From Chloroflexota bacterium (lineage in GTDB: Bacteria > Chloroflexota > Dehalococcoidia > DSTF01 > JACRBR01): a stretch of 12,300 nucleotides of DNA. A program made the position numbers and the translations under genes. Positions within the stretch are counted from its first letter, which is position 1. Each line of letters starts with the position of its first letter. The DNA lies in assembly GCA_016213125.1 (NCBI GenBank), contig JACRBR010000008.1:1-12300 (forward strand), given 5' to 3'. Below, one piece after another: positions 1-7,263 of the stretch. The notes beneath the pieces are model-generated. The model saw nothing but the letters and a program-made list of their open reading frames with translations, did not search any database and was not told where the DNA came from.

Positions 1-73
1 GCCCCACCGCGAGACGCAAAGGAGCCGGCCCCCGCACCAGCGGAGAGCGGCCCCTTCGCTTGGGACGGGCTAC

Positions 74-484
74 TTAGCGGGGACGCCGCTGCGCAGCAGC
101 AAGCCCGGCTACAACAACGCCAACCGCGGCCAGCGCCCCTGCCAGCACCCACGGAATCGCTGAATCGCCCGATTCCGCCCCGGTGCCTGTTGACGGCAGC
201 GTGGTCGAGCCACCTGCGCCACCTCCGGCCGCCGGCGTACCGGTTGCCGCACCGCGCGTCGGCGAGCCGGTAACACCACCACCCGCCGCCGGCGTCATGG
301 TCGTCACCGCACCGCCTGCCGCGGGCGTGGTGACTGCGGTCGGAGTCCCGGCGTCCGGGGTACCGCCCGCGTGCGCGGAACCACCACCAAACAGCGAGCC
401 GCCGCTCACCAACGCTGCCATCAGCAGCGCGACGCCGATCACCCCCGCCGCCACGAGCGTCTTGACTTCCCTTCCAACGGACAC
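74..484 (-). CDS. Small LPXTG-type cell-surface protein with Thr/Pro/Ala/Gly-rich stalk
   Basis: The 136-residue product has a sortase-substrate layout. A short basic N-terminus and hydrophobic signal segment (about residues 8-27) lead to a likely signal peptidase site after AHA (residue 39). A low-complexity stalk follows with three imperfect copies of TPAAGGxxxx. LPSTG sits at 96-100, then a hydrophobic helix (about 110-131) and a basic tail, QRRPR. In known families this means export, then sortase cleavage between T and G and attachment to the wall or retention in the membrane. I chose GTG at 484 because AGGAGGT lies 4 nt upstream of it; an in-frame TTG at 502 would put that Shine-Dalgarno inside the gene. 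There is no enzymatic domain, so it is probably a spacer or structural surface protein. It diverges from the carboxypeptidase gene. No sortase is visible, but the window ends just downstream. Confidence 0.72.
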   Translation of the reverse strand: MSVGREVKTLVAAGVIGVALLMAALVSGGSLFGGGSAHAGGTPDAGTPTAVTTPAAGGAVTTMTPAAGGGVTGSPTRGAATGTPAAGGGAGGSTTLPSTGTGAESGDSAIPWVLAGALAAVGVVVAGLAAAQRRPR

Positions 485-683
485 ATTGACCTCCTGTTCC
501 AAGATTCCAGCCGACCTTTCCAGATGACGCGATCGCCGGGATCGGTTTCAAGGGCAAACCAGGGGATTGCTGGCGATGGCAGGTGTCCTTAGCAGCCGGC
601 AGGAGCACCCGCACATGGTTCTGCAACCGACCGCGCGTCATCGCTGACGGATAACGAAACCATTGCAACCATCCAAAAAGTGC

Positions 684-730
684 TACAGCGACATTGCATG
701 CGGAATCGCCGCCCGGCTAAAGTCGCTGTA
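684..730. repeat. 9-bp inverted repeat upstream of the carboxypeptidase gene
   Basis: TACAGCGAC (684-692) and GTCGCTGTA (722-730) are perfect inverted copies separated by 29 nt, ending 25 nt before the GTG at 756. The spacer holds the palindrome GCATGC (696-701). The heptamer CATTGCA occurs at 661-667 and again at 692-698. This lies in the 271-nt divergent gap between the LPXTG gene and the carboxypeptidase gene. It could be an operator or a leader stem-loop; the sequence does not decide. I saw no convincing sigma-70 promoter in the gap. Confidence 0.4.
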
Positions 731-755
731 ATCGCGTGAGAGGGATCGGGCGGTA

Positions 756-1757
756 GTGCGGACGGCGCGTCTTTCGGTTGCTGGTTTCCTCCTGCTGGCT
801 TCGTGCCAGGCCTTTCTCTTGTCCGGAATGACCCTGCGCGAAGCGACGATTGCGATCCCGCCGTGCGAGGTCGCGCGCCCCGCGAGCCCACCGGCCGCGA
901 CAGCATTCCTGCCCGTTCGCCTGCATGACGGGGCCGCACCTGACGTGCTCGCGCGAACAGCGGTCGCCATCGACGCCGAAACGGGGCGCGTGCTGTACGG
1001 CAAGCGCGCTCACGCGCGTCGCTACCCGGCGAGCACGACCAAGATGATGACCGCCCTCTTGAGCCTGGAAGCCACCAGCGGCGACGAACACGTCGTTTCG
1101 ACGACGGATTCCACCACGATGGAGGGAAGCTCGGTCATGGGGTTGGTGCCCGGCATGGAGCTCACGGCCCGGGACCTCGTGTTCGGTCTGATGCTGCCGT
1201 CAGGGAACGACGCCGCGATCGAGCTTGCGCGGCTGGTCGCCGGCACGGAGCAGCACTTCGTCGACGAGATGAATGCGCGCGTCGACGCGCTCGGCCTGGC
1301 GGACACGCATTTCGAAAACCCGCATGGCCTGGATGCGCCGGGACACTACTCCTCCGCATACGACCTGGCGATGATCGCCCGCGAAGCGATGCGCAACGAC
1401 GAGTTCCGTGAGGTCGTCGGTGCCTGGTACTACCCACTGCCGTGGGCACCGGACGTCGAGCTCGTGAACGGCAACTCGCTGTTGGAGACCTACCCCGGCG
1501 CCGACGGCGTCAAGATCGGCTGGACCGACCACGCCGGTTGGACGTTCGTCAGCTCGGCGAGCCGGGATGGCCACCGGGTCATCGCCGCGGTGATGGATAC
1601 GCCCGACCGCGACCGGGACGCGACGGTACTGCTCGACTGGGCCTTCAGTACATATGCCTGGCGCGATGTCACGCCTGCGCTCATTTCGGAGATCGATACG
1701 CTCGGCTCGCGAATGCCCGTCGGCGGAGCGCTCCTGGTCGGGCGGGCGTGTTTCTAG
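756..1757 (+). CDS. D-alanyl-D-alanine carboxypeptidase (peptidase family S11)
   Basis: This is a DacA-like serine carboxypeptidase, 333 residues, which would remove the terminal D-Ala of peptidoglycan pentapeptides and so limit cross-linking. The three active-site motifs are present in order: S93-T-T-K96 (SxxK), S149-G-N151 (SxN), and K253-I-G255 in place of the usual KTG. The flanking contexts YPASTTKMMTALL, LPSGNDAA and GADGVKIGWTDHAGW are typical of S11. The protein stops soon after the catalytic domain, with no room for the C-terminal PBP5 domain or membrane helix of longer relatives. Instead the N-terminus has a hydrophobic segment ending in a possible lipobox, LLASC (Cys17), suggesting a lipid-anchored extracytoplasmic enzyme. 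GTG at 756 is the start that keeps this signal; the Shine-Dalgarno is weak (AGAGGG about 11 nt upstream). It converges with the next gene. Confidence 0.93.
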   Translation: MRTARLSVAGFLLLASCQAFLLSGMTLREATIAIPPCEVARPASPPAATAFLPVRLHDGAAPDVLARTAVAIDAETGRVLYGKRAHARRYPASTTKMMTALLSLEATSGDEHVVSTTDSTTMEGSSVMGLVPGMELTARDLVFGLMLPSGNDAAIELARLVAGTEQHFVDEMNARVDALGLADTHFENPHGLDAPGHYSSAYDLAMIAREAMRNDEFREVVGAWYYPLPWAPDVELVNGNSLLETYPGADGVKIGWTDHAGWTFVSSASRDGHRVIAAVMDTPDRDRDATVLLDWAFSTYAWRDVTPALISEIDTLGSRMPVGGALLVGRACF

Positions 1758-1770
1758 CGACTCGCCCCGG

Positions 1771-3234
1771 CTAATCTTCGTTCGCGGATATGCGGTACAG
1801 CGCCTTGTTCTCGAGCGAGGCCACCCAGACCGCGCCGTCAGGCGCCACTTCGATATCCGTTGCGCCGAAGAAGCCCCTGCCAAATACGGTTTCGCTCAAC
1901 TCGCCGATCGGGTCGCCGGTGTTGTCGTTGACCCGATCTTTGAGCGGCGCCTCGAGCAGCAGATCCTTGCCGTCCGGCGTCATATCGAATCGGTACAGGG
2001 CGCCCGTCGTCATATCCCCGACAAGCAGCGCACCGTCGTAGTCATCGCCGAGCCCCGCGCCCGCCAGGAAGCGCAGCGCCGCCGGGACCACGGGCCGGCG
2101 CCATGAGAAGGCTGGCGGCCAATACGTGGACGACGCGATCAGCACAAGCCGCCTCAGCGCGTCGCCGGCGTCTTCGGCAAGGAGCGACGGCGGGAAGGAA
2201 GGATTGTCTAGCCGGCGATCGCTGGCGAGTTCAATCGTGCGGAAGTCGGCGTACCGTTCCGGCCGTCCCACAATCTGGAGCCACCCGATGTTGGTGCCCG
2301 GGTTGTATGTGCCGATCTGGTCAAAGGAGGCCTGCCCGGCCACGTCGATCCAGAATGCGCCCGTCCGCGGCTCCCAATCGAAGCCGTAGCTGTTACGCAG
2401 GCCATACAGGAAGACATTCTCGAGGACGAGATCGTCGACCGCGCCAACGAATGGGTTATCGCGCGGGGTGCTCCCATCGTCGTTCAGGCGCAGGACCACA
2501 CCGGTGAGACTGTCGATGCCCGAGCGCTGCTCTCCAAACGCAACGTTCTGGAGCGGCCCGCGATCGTTCTGATCACCGATGACGACATATAACTTGCCGT
2601 CCGGTCCGAAATCGATGACGCCGCCGTTGTTGTTGCCCCGGCGGCGGCCGAGAGTAAGGTCGGTCGTGCGTGAGGGGAGCCTGATGATATTGCGATCGAA
2701 GTTGAGCCGCGACCCGTCCCATCTAAACCGGTCGACGCGGTTCCCCAGCGGCGGCACATGTTCGATATCCCCCGACGGCTCACCGAGAAGCGCCTCGGGC
2801 TCCTGGCCTCCTCCTGCCCAGGTCCAGTACACGTACACGTAGTTGTTCTGCGCGAACTGCGGATGGAGCGCCAGGCCAAGCACACCGCGCTCGTCGGCGA
2901 CGTTCGCCTTCAGGCTTACCACGGGATCGCGCTGGACATCGCCGTTCCGTACGCGGACGATCCTGCCCGTCGCCTTCTCGGCAACCAGCAGGTCATCCGC
3001 GCCCAAGAACGCGATCTGTGTTGGGGCTTGCACGCCATCGATCGTGTCGAGGCTGAGCGAAGGATCATTCAGCCGAGGTCCGCCGCCGTTTGCAGCATCG
3101 GCGCCGCCGGCAGATGGCGTCTTGCCGGGCTCACCGCGAGGGGCCGAATCGTCGTGCGTGCACGCCATTAGTGCGGCGCACGACACCGCGCACGAAGCGG
3201 CACACAAAACAAACACGAGCGTACGCGCTGCCAT
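1771..3234 (-). CDS. Secreted PQQ glucose/sorbosone dehydrogenase-family beta-propeller, probable lipoprotein
   Basis: The 487-residue product belongs to the GSDH/YliI-type six-bladed propellers, which oxidise aldose sugars outside the membrane with PQQ and calcium. Family hallmarks visible are ERGVLGLALHPQF, FGPDGKLYVVIGD, a GLRNSYG segment whose R280-N281 match the PQQ-contacting Arg-Asn pair, and a final blade VAPDGAVWVASLENKALYRI. The N-terminus is a signal peptide with a plausible lipobox, ALMAC (Cys25), followed by a Gly/Ala/Pro linker (about 26-52). The segment that normally reads HxGG, with the catalytic His, here reads N201-N-N-G-G205. The expected base is therefore missing, and the activity or even PQQ use should not be assumed. 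ATG at 3234 is preceded by GGAGGA about 5 nt away. The gene is monocistronic here and converges on the carboxypeptidase gene. Confidence 0.88.
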   Translation of the reverse strand: MAARTLVFVLCAASCAVSCAALMACTHDDSAPRGEPGKTPSAGGADAANGGGPRLNDPSLSLDTIDGVQAPTQIAFLGADDLLVAEKATGRIVRVRNGDVQRDPVVSLKANVADERGVLGLALHPQFAQNNYVYVYWTWAGGGQEPEALLGEPSGDIEHVPPLGNRVDRFRWDGSRLNFDRNIIRLPSRTTDLTLGRRRGNNNGGVIDFGPDGKLYVVIGDQNDRGPLQNVAFGEQRSGIDSLTGVVLRLNDDGSTPRDNPFVGAVDDLVLENVFLYGLRNSYGFDWEPRTGAFWIDVAGQASFDQIGTYNPGTNIGWLQIVGRPERYADFRTIELASDRRLDNPSFPPSLLAEDAGDALRRLVLIASSTYWPPAFSWRRPVVPAALRFLAGAGLGDDYDGALLVGDMTTGALYRFDMTPDGKDLLLEAPLKDRVNDNTGDPIGELSETVFGRGFFGATDIEVAPDGAVWVASLENKALYRISANED

Positions 3235-3239
3235 GCTTC

Positions 3240-3254
3240 CTCCGGACTCCGGAG
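3240..3254 (-). promoter_or_regulatory. Hairpin overlapping the Shine-Dalgarno of the propeller gene
   Basis: On the minus-strand mRNA, CTCCGG and CCGGAG form a perfect 6-bp stem with a 3-nt loop. The 3' arm overlaps the start of the GGAGGA ribosome-binding site 5 nt before the ATG of the dehydrogenase-like gene. Folding would partly occlude ribosome binding. Whether it is regulated is unknown. Confidence 0.35.
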
Positions 3255-3316
3255 AGTCAGTATTCGGGCGCGCGCATGACGAATGGCTCTCGGGAGCAAC
3301 TCTGCCTGTGGCATCG

Positions 3317-3334
3317 GCGTGGCCAAAGCCACGC
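3317..3334 (-). promoter_or_regulatory. Perfect 7-bp inverted repeat in the leader of the propeller gene
   Basis: GCGTGGC and GCCACGC flank a 4-nt loop (CAAA). The repeat lies 83 nt upstream of the dehydrogenase-like ATG, and just downstream of the place where a transcript from the candidate -35 at 3369-3374 would begin. An operator or a 5' leader hairpin are both possible. Confidence 0.3.
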
Positions 3335-3345
3335 TCAGGTCACAT

Positions 3346-3374
3346 CGCACAGAGCCTTCGCCACCGTTTGTCAA
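3346..3374 (-). promoter_or_regulatory. Candidate promoter for the propeller gene
   Basis: A perfect TTGACA hexamer (minus strand, 3374-3369) is followed after 17 nt by TGTGCG (3351-3346), a poor -10 match. It lies about 110 nt upstream of the ATG at 3234. Only the -35 is persuasive, so the call is tentative. Confidence 0.25.
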
Positions 3375-3456
3375 ATTCAATGCGCCGCGCGGGGGGATCC
3401 GGCCCCGCCACGCGGCCGGAAGGATGCCCGTCATGCGATCGCCAAGCGTGCGCCTT

Positions 3457-3471
3457 GAGCCGTAACGGCTC
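3457..3471 (+). promoter_or_regulatory. Hairpin just upstream of the short upstream ORF
   Basis: GAGCCG and CGGCTC form a 6-bp stem around TAA. The stem ends 4 nt before the AGGAGG that serves the 15-codon ORF at 3486. No T-run follows, so it does not look like a terminator. It probably belongs to the structured 5' leader of the zinc-ribbon/PBP operon. Confidence 0.35.
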
Positions 3472-3485
3472 TGTTAGGAGGCGCG

Positions 3486-3533
3486 ATGGAGACTGTTTCA
3501 TCAGAACTCGTCTCCCTATCCCAGCAGAGGTAA
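3486..3533 (+). CDS. 15-residue upstream ORF / candidate leader peptide
   Basis: ATG at 3486 has the best ribosome-binding site in the region, AGGAGG at 3476-3481 with 4-nt spacing. The frame encodes METVSSELVSLSQQR and stops at TAA 3531-3533, only 5 nt before the ATG of the zinc-ribbon gene. The Shine-Dalgarno of that gene (AGAGG, 3526-3530) lies inside the last codons of the short ORF, so the two could be translationally coupled. GGAGAC (3488-3493) and GTCTCC (3510-3515) can pair within it. Its composition shows no run of a single amino acid as in classical attenuators. Translation is inferred only from the site and spacing. Confidence 0.45.
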   Translation: METVSSELVSLSQQR

Positions 3534-3538
3534 CAGCC

Positions 3539-4078
3539 ATGACCACACTCGCCTTAAACGACGCCAGTCTCTGGGCACTCGTGGCGCAGACGGTCGGAGT
3601 GTTCGCTGTTGTAGCCATACTCACATTGTGGTTCGCCAGCGTCGCATGGGTCGCGAGCGACGTCCGGCGGCGCACAACCGATGCGACGGAGCAGTGGCTA
3701 GGCGTGCTTGCACCCGTCGTCTTGTTCATCCCGGGTGTCGTGCTGTACGTAGCCATGAGGCCGCCCGAGACGCTGGAAGAGGCGCAGGAACGACGCTGGG
3801 AGATGGAGGCGCTCGCCCTGCAGGCAGCTGCGACACCGACGTGCAGGGTCTGCCAGCGCAGGCTTCGCGACGACTTCATACGTTGCCCCTACTGCGGATT
3901 CGCCCTCGGCGAGCGGTGCAATACCTGCGACCGGTTCAACCCGGCCGAGTGGGTGGTGTGCGCGTACTGTGGAAGCGCGAAGAAAGCGCCCGTGACCACC
4001 CGGCGAGCAGTGCCACCGAACCCCGAGCCGGCGGTGGCGCAGCCGGTCATCGCAACACATGGCCGGGTGGCCGGATAG
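3539..4078 (+). CDS. Membrane protein with C-terminal double zinc ribbon
   Basis: The 179-residue product has two transmembrane helices (about 12-39 and 54-73) joined by a short Arg-rich loop. An acidic/amphipathic stretch (76-98) precedes two tandem zinc ribbons with identical spacing, C102-x2-C105-x10-C116-x2-C119 and C127-x2-C130-x10-C141-x2-C144, and then a Pro/Ala-rich tail. The double-ribbon layout is a known architecture, but no enzymatic role can be read from it; the ribbons would most likely be cytoplasmic and bind protein or nucleic acid. ATG at 3539 is chosen because AGAGG lies 8 nt upstream. The open frame extends back to 2843 only as a high-GC shadow over the opposite gene. The PBP gene starts 9 nt downstream, so the two are probably cotranscribed and may act together in the envelope. 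Confidence 0.82.
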   Translation: MTTLALNDASLWALVAQTVGVFAVVAILTLWFASVAWVASDVRRRTTDATEQWLGVLAPVVLFIPGVVLYVAMRPPETLEEAQERRWEMEALALQAAATPTCRVCQRRLRDDFIRCPYCGFALGERCNTCDRFNPAEWVVCAYCGSAKKAPVTTRRAVPPNPEPAVAQPVIATHGRVAG

Positions 4079-4087
4079 GTGGGCTCC

Positions 4088-6532
4088 ATGCCGCCGGACC
4101 AATGGGTCCTCCGCCTTCGGCGACGAAGGAACAGACGCCGGGGGCACCGCACCGTGGGGGCGCCCCCGCTCGTAGCGGCGTTCTTCGTGCCGCTCCTGTG
4201 TGCGGTGTGGCTTGGTAGCTGCGCCGCCGTCGTCAGCCTGCGCTACGTGGCGGAAGTGAATTCTGAGTACGGATCCGTCGAAGACGCGCTCGCCGCGCGC
4301 GGAGGAGGGGCCCGGATCTACGACCGCAACGGCACCTTACTCTACGAGTTCCTGGACGAAGGGTACGGCCAGCACAGGCCGGTCAAACTCGATCAGATCT
4401 CCCCCTGGCTACAATCGGCGACGATAGCCGTGGAAGACGACAGCTTCTACTCGAATCCGGGCGTCAACATTCGCGGCACGTTCCGCGCGGTCACAGAGAA
4501 CTTGACGCCTGGCCGGTTCCTGACTGGCACCGGCGGCAGTTCCATCACACAGCAGTTGGTCAAGCAGATCTACTTCTCGCAGGACGAACGCGAGCGGCGA
4601 TCCATCGATCGCAAGGTGAAGGAAGCCCTGCTGGCCCTCCGGATCACACGGGAGTACGAGAAAGACCAGATCCTGGAGTGGTACCTGAATGAGATTCCAT
4701 ATGGGAATCTCGCGATCGGCGCTGAGGCGGCATCGCTCTCGTACTTCGGAATCTCCGCGAAGGATCTCACACTTGCCCAGGCTGCGTTCTTGGCGGGACT
4801 GCCGCAGTCGCCGACGGAGTTCGACCCGTTCATCAACTTCGACGGGGCCAAGAAGCGGCAGGCGGAAGTCCTGCTGCTGATGGAGCGTCACGGCGTGATC
4901 GACAGCCAGACTCGAGCATGGGCGATGCTGGAGGACATCAAGCTCAATCCGGCGCCTCAGCCGTTTCTCGCGCCCCACTTCGTGCTGTACGTCGGAGATT
5001 ACCTCCGGGCAACGTTGGGCGATGAAGCCCTGTATCACGGCGGTTTGTCCGTCCTGACGACGCTCGACCTCGGCCTGCAGGAGGACGCAAACGCGATACT
5101 CGAGCAGAACCTGGAGAAGTACGAGAATTCGTCCCAGGGCCACAACGGGTCCGTCGTCATCATCCAGCCTTCCACGGGCCGGATCCTGGCGATGGTCGGC
5201 AGCCGCGACTACTTCCGCGCCGATGTGAACGGCGAGGTGAACAACGCGATCGCGATGAACTCGCCCGGCTCCACGCTAAAACCGTTCACGTACGCGACGG
5301 CGTTCATGATGGGTTGGGGCCCGGACTGGCCGATTCTGGACACACCCATTACCTATAAGCAACCGGACGGCAAGGAGTTCTCGCCACGCAATCCGGACGG
5401 CCGAACGCGTGGTCCGATCACCGCGCGAGAGGCGCTGGGCAACTCGTTCAACATCCCGGCGTTCAAGACCATCCTGTGGACCGGCGTAGATGGCGTGCGC
5501 GACACGGCGAAGCGCATGGGCATTACCACCCTGGATCGCGACCTGGGGCCGGCGATGACCCTCGGCGGCGTGGACGTGAAGCTGCTCGATCTGACCTACG
5601 CCTACTCGGTGTTCGCGAACAACGGCATAATGGCCGGCGTACCGGCGTCGCACGGCCTCGGCCAGGGCAATCGCACCCTCGATCCAAACCCGGTCCTCCT
5701 GGTTACCAGCCGGAGCGGCGACGTGCTGATGGACAACTCCGTGCCTGACTCCACAGCCGCAATGGAGCCGCAGTACACCTACCTGATTACCGAGATCCTG
5801 TCCGATGACTCAGCCCGGTCGATTACCTATGGGCGGGGAAGCACGCTGAACATCCCCGGGAGGCGCGTCGCCGTGAAGACGGGGACCAGCGAACCGTATG
5901 AAGACTCGCGCAAGCTGATCGGCGACACGTGGACGGTTGGTTACTCACCGGACATCGCGGTGGGCGTGTGGGTGGGGAATAGCGACAACTCACCAATGGT
6001 GAACATCTCGAGCACCACGATCGCAGGCTCCACGTGGCACGACGTGATGTTGCGGGCCCACGAAGGATTGCCCCCGCACGACTGGATCGAGCCGCCCGGG
6101 ATCGTCGAGGCGACGGTCTGCGTGCCCAGCGGCGTGGTAGCCGAGAGCGATTCCCGGTGCCGAAAGGTGAAGGGGCGCTTCGTGCTGGAGGCCCTCGCCA
6201 GGCAGACCGATAACTGGTGGGGCGGCGAGATGCTCTCATCGCCGCGCACGGAGCAGTCGCTTAGTAAGGTCCCGGCCGAACTCGATGAGTGGAAACGTTA
6301 CCTGGCGGACGAGTACCTGCATCGATACGGAGGCGGCAGCCCGCGGAAGGAAGAAAGCACGCCTGCTCCCCCACCGCCACTAGCAGCCCAGCCGACGGTA
6401 GCTCCGCTGCAGCCAGCCCCACCGACACCGGAACCGACCCAGGCCCCGGTCCTGACTGCTACCCCGGTCACGGCCGTGCCAAGCCCTCCGCCGCCGGAGC
6501 CAACAAAGGACGGAGGGCCGGGCAGACGGTGA
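4088..6532 (+). CDS. Class A penicillin-binding protein (PBP1A-type glycosyltransferase/transpeptidase)
   Basis: This bifunctional peptidoglycan synthase has 814 residues. It begins with an Arg-rich cytoplasmic head (about 8-22) and one membrane anchor (about 28-52). The GT51 domain follows, with catalytic E116 in EDDSFYSNPG, then GGSSITQQLVKQ, RKVKEALLALRI and EWYLNEIPYG. The transpeptidase domain has S395-T-L-K398 (SxxK), S453-F-N455 (SxN) and K597-T-G599. The last 70 or so residues are a Pro/Thr-rich extracellular tail. It polymerises lipid II and cross-links the stem peptides, the substrate pool trimmed by the carboxypeptidase encoded at 756. ATG 4088 is preferred because AGGTGGG lies about 4 nt upstream; an in-frame GTG at 4079 directly after the previous stop is the alternative. 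It sits between the zinc-ribbon gene and a receiver gene in an apparent operon. Confidence 0.95.
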   Translation: MPPDQWVLRLRRRRNRRRGHRTVGAPPLVAAFFVPLLCAVWLGSCAAVVSLRYVAEVNSEYGSVEDALAARGGGARIYDRNGTLLYEFLDEGYGQHRPVKLDQISPWLQSATIAVEDDSFYSNPGVNIRGTFRAVTENLTPGRFLTGTGGSSITQQLVKQIYFSQDERERRSIDRKVKEALLALRITREYEKDQILEWYLNEIPYGNLAIGAEAASLSYFGISAKDLTLAQAAFLAGLPQSPTEFDPFINFDGAKKRQAEVLLLMERHGVIDSQTRAWAMLEDIKLNPAPQPFLAPHFVLYVGDYLRATLGDEALYHGGLSVLTTLDLGLQEDANAILEQNLEKYENSSQGHNGSVVIIQPSTGRILAMVGSRDYFRADVNGEVNNAIAMNSPGSTLKPFTYATAFMMGWGPDWPILDTPITYKQPDGKEFSPRNPDGRTRGPITAREALGNSFNIPAFKTILWTGVDGVRDTAKRMGITTLDRDLGPAMTLGGVDVKLLDLTYAYSVFANNGIMAGVPASHGLGQGNRTLDPNPVLLVTSRSGDVLMDNSVPDSTAAMEPQYTYLITEILSDDSARSITYGRGSTLNIPGRRVAVKTGTSEPYEDSRKLIGDTWTVGYSPDIAVGVWVGNSDNSPMVNISSTTIAGSTWHDVMLRAHEGLPPHDWIEPPGIVEATVCVPSGVVAESDSRCRKVKGRFVLEALARQTDNWWGGEMLSSPRTEQSLSKVPAELDEWKRYLADEYLHRYGGGSPRKEESTPAPPPPLAAQPTVAPLQPAPPTPEPTQAPVLTATPVTAVPSPPPPEPTKDGGPGRR

Positions 6533-6577
6533 AGGATGCCGGTGATGCCGCCACCGCTTTACGAGAGGAAGGCGATC

Positions 6578-7060
6578 ATGGTCCGCACAATTGCCGTTGT
6601 CGACGATGACGCCGCCTACCTGCGCTTCATAGAGAAAGCGCTCGCCGGTGCAGGTTATGTCTCGTGTCCGATCACCAGCTTCGACGCGGAGGAGGTCGTG
6701 CGAGTCATCGCCGCATCCGGCTGCGAGGCCGCCATCATCGACGTTTTCATGTACAACGAGCCTTCCGGGCTGAGCTTTGTCGACGCAATTCGCGAAGATC
6801 CCGCGCTTGCCGGCCTGCCCCTCATCGTCGCCACCGGTGCGCGCGAGAAGGCAGCCCGGTTCAGGCTGGCGCTTCGTCATCAGCGATGCAGGGTGATGCT
6901 GAAACCGTTCGGCGTCGATGAACTCCTCCAGGCCCTCAACGAGACGCTGTCGCCGCGTCCCGTGCCCCTCCGGCGCCCCCAGCCCACGGTCCTCGGCCCG
7001 GCGGCAAACGCCCTCTTGAACAGAGGCATCGTCCCGGGCACCCCGGCGGAGAGCACGTAA
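6578..7060 (+). CDS. Stand-alone response regulator (receiver domain)
   Basis: The 160-residue product is a CheY-like receiver with all key residues: acidic D9-D10-D11, phospho-acceptor D55 in AAIIDVFM, switch T86 in VATGA, and K109 in VMLKPF. After the domain (about 1-120) only a short Pro-rich tail remains, with no DNA-binding or enzymatic output domain. It is therefore likely to act by protein-protein contact in a phosphorelay. The start at 6578 has AGAGGAAGG 5 nt upstream; an in-frame ATG at 6536 lacks a good site. It follows the PBP stop by 45 nt on the same strand, so co-expression with cell-wall synthesis is likely. No histidine kinase is encoded in the window. Confidence 0.9.
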   Translation: MVRTIAVVDDDAAYLRFIEKALAGAGYVSCPITSFDAEEVVRVIAASGCEAAIIDVFMYNEPSGLSFVDAIREDPALAGLPLIVATGAREKAARFRLALRHQRCRVMLKPFGVDELLQALNETLSPRPVPLRRPQPTVLGPAANALLNRGIVPGTPAEST

Positions 7061-7224
7061 TCCGGGGCTTCTCGGTCGAGGAACCACCAGCCCGCCATCA
7101 CGACTGCAACGGCCGCCGCGCGCCCCTTCGTGCCCGGCATTTACGTGCAAATACCGTTCCCGCTCGTCTCGTACCATGGTCTCAGCGAGCAGTTGGCCGG
7201 CACCCCCGGGGACCGTACGAGGCG

Positions 7225-7241
7225 CCCGGCGGTACGCCGGG
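7225..7241 (+). promoter_or_regulatory. Perfect 7-bp hairpin upstream of the kinase gene
   Basis: CCCGGCG and CGCCGGG enclose a 3-nt loop (GTA) and end 22 nt before the GTG at 7264. It lies in the 203-nt gap after the receiver gene. There is no following T-run, so it is either a leader stem or a weak terminator for the upstream operon. Confidence 0.25.
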
Positions 7242-7263
7242 TGGACATATCCGGAGTTTGTGC

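Noticed and set aside
183..527. Pro/Ala/Val-rich plus-strand frame
   Set aside because: It mirrors the low-complexity stalk of the LPXTG gene on the other strand, which has a signal peptide, sorting signal and good ribosome-binding site.
2843..3538. N-terminal extension of the zinc-ribbon gene
   Set aside because: It overlaps the propeller gene in antisense, has no domain signal, and the ATG at 3539 with AGAGG upstream starts a sensible membrane protein.
6880..7140. Minus-strand 86-codon frame with a hydrophobic start
   Set aside because: Half of it is antisense to the receiver gene, and it has no ribosome-binding site or known domain.
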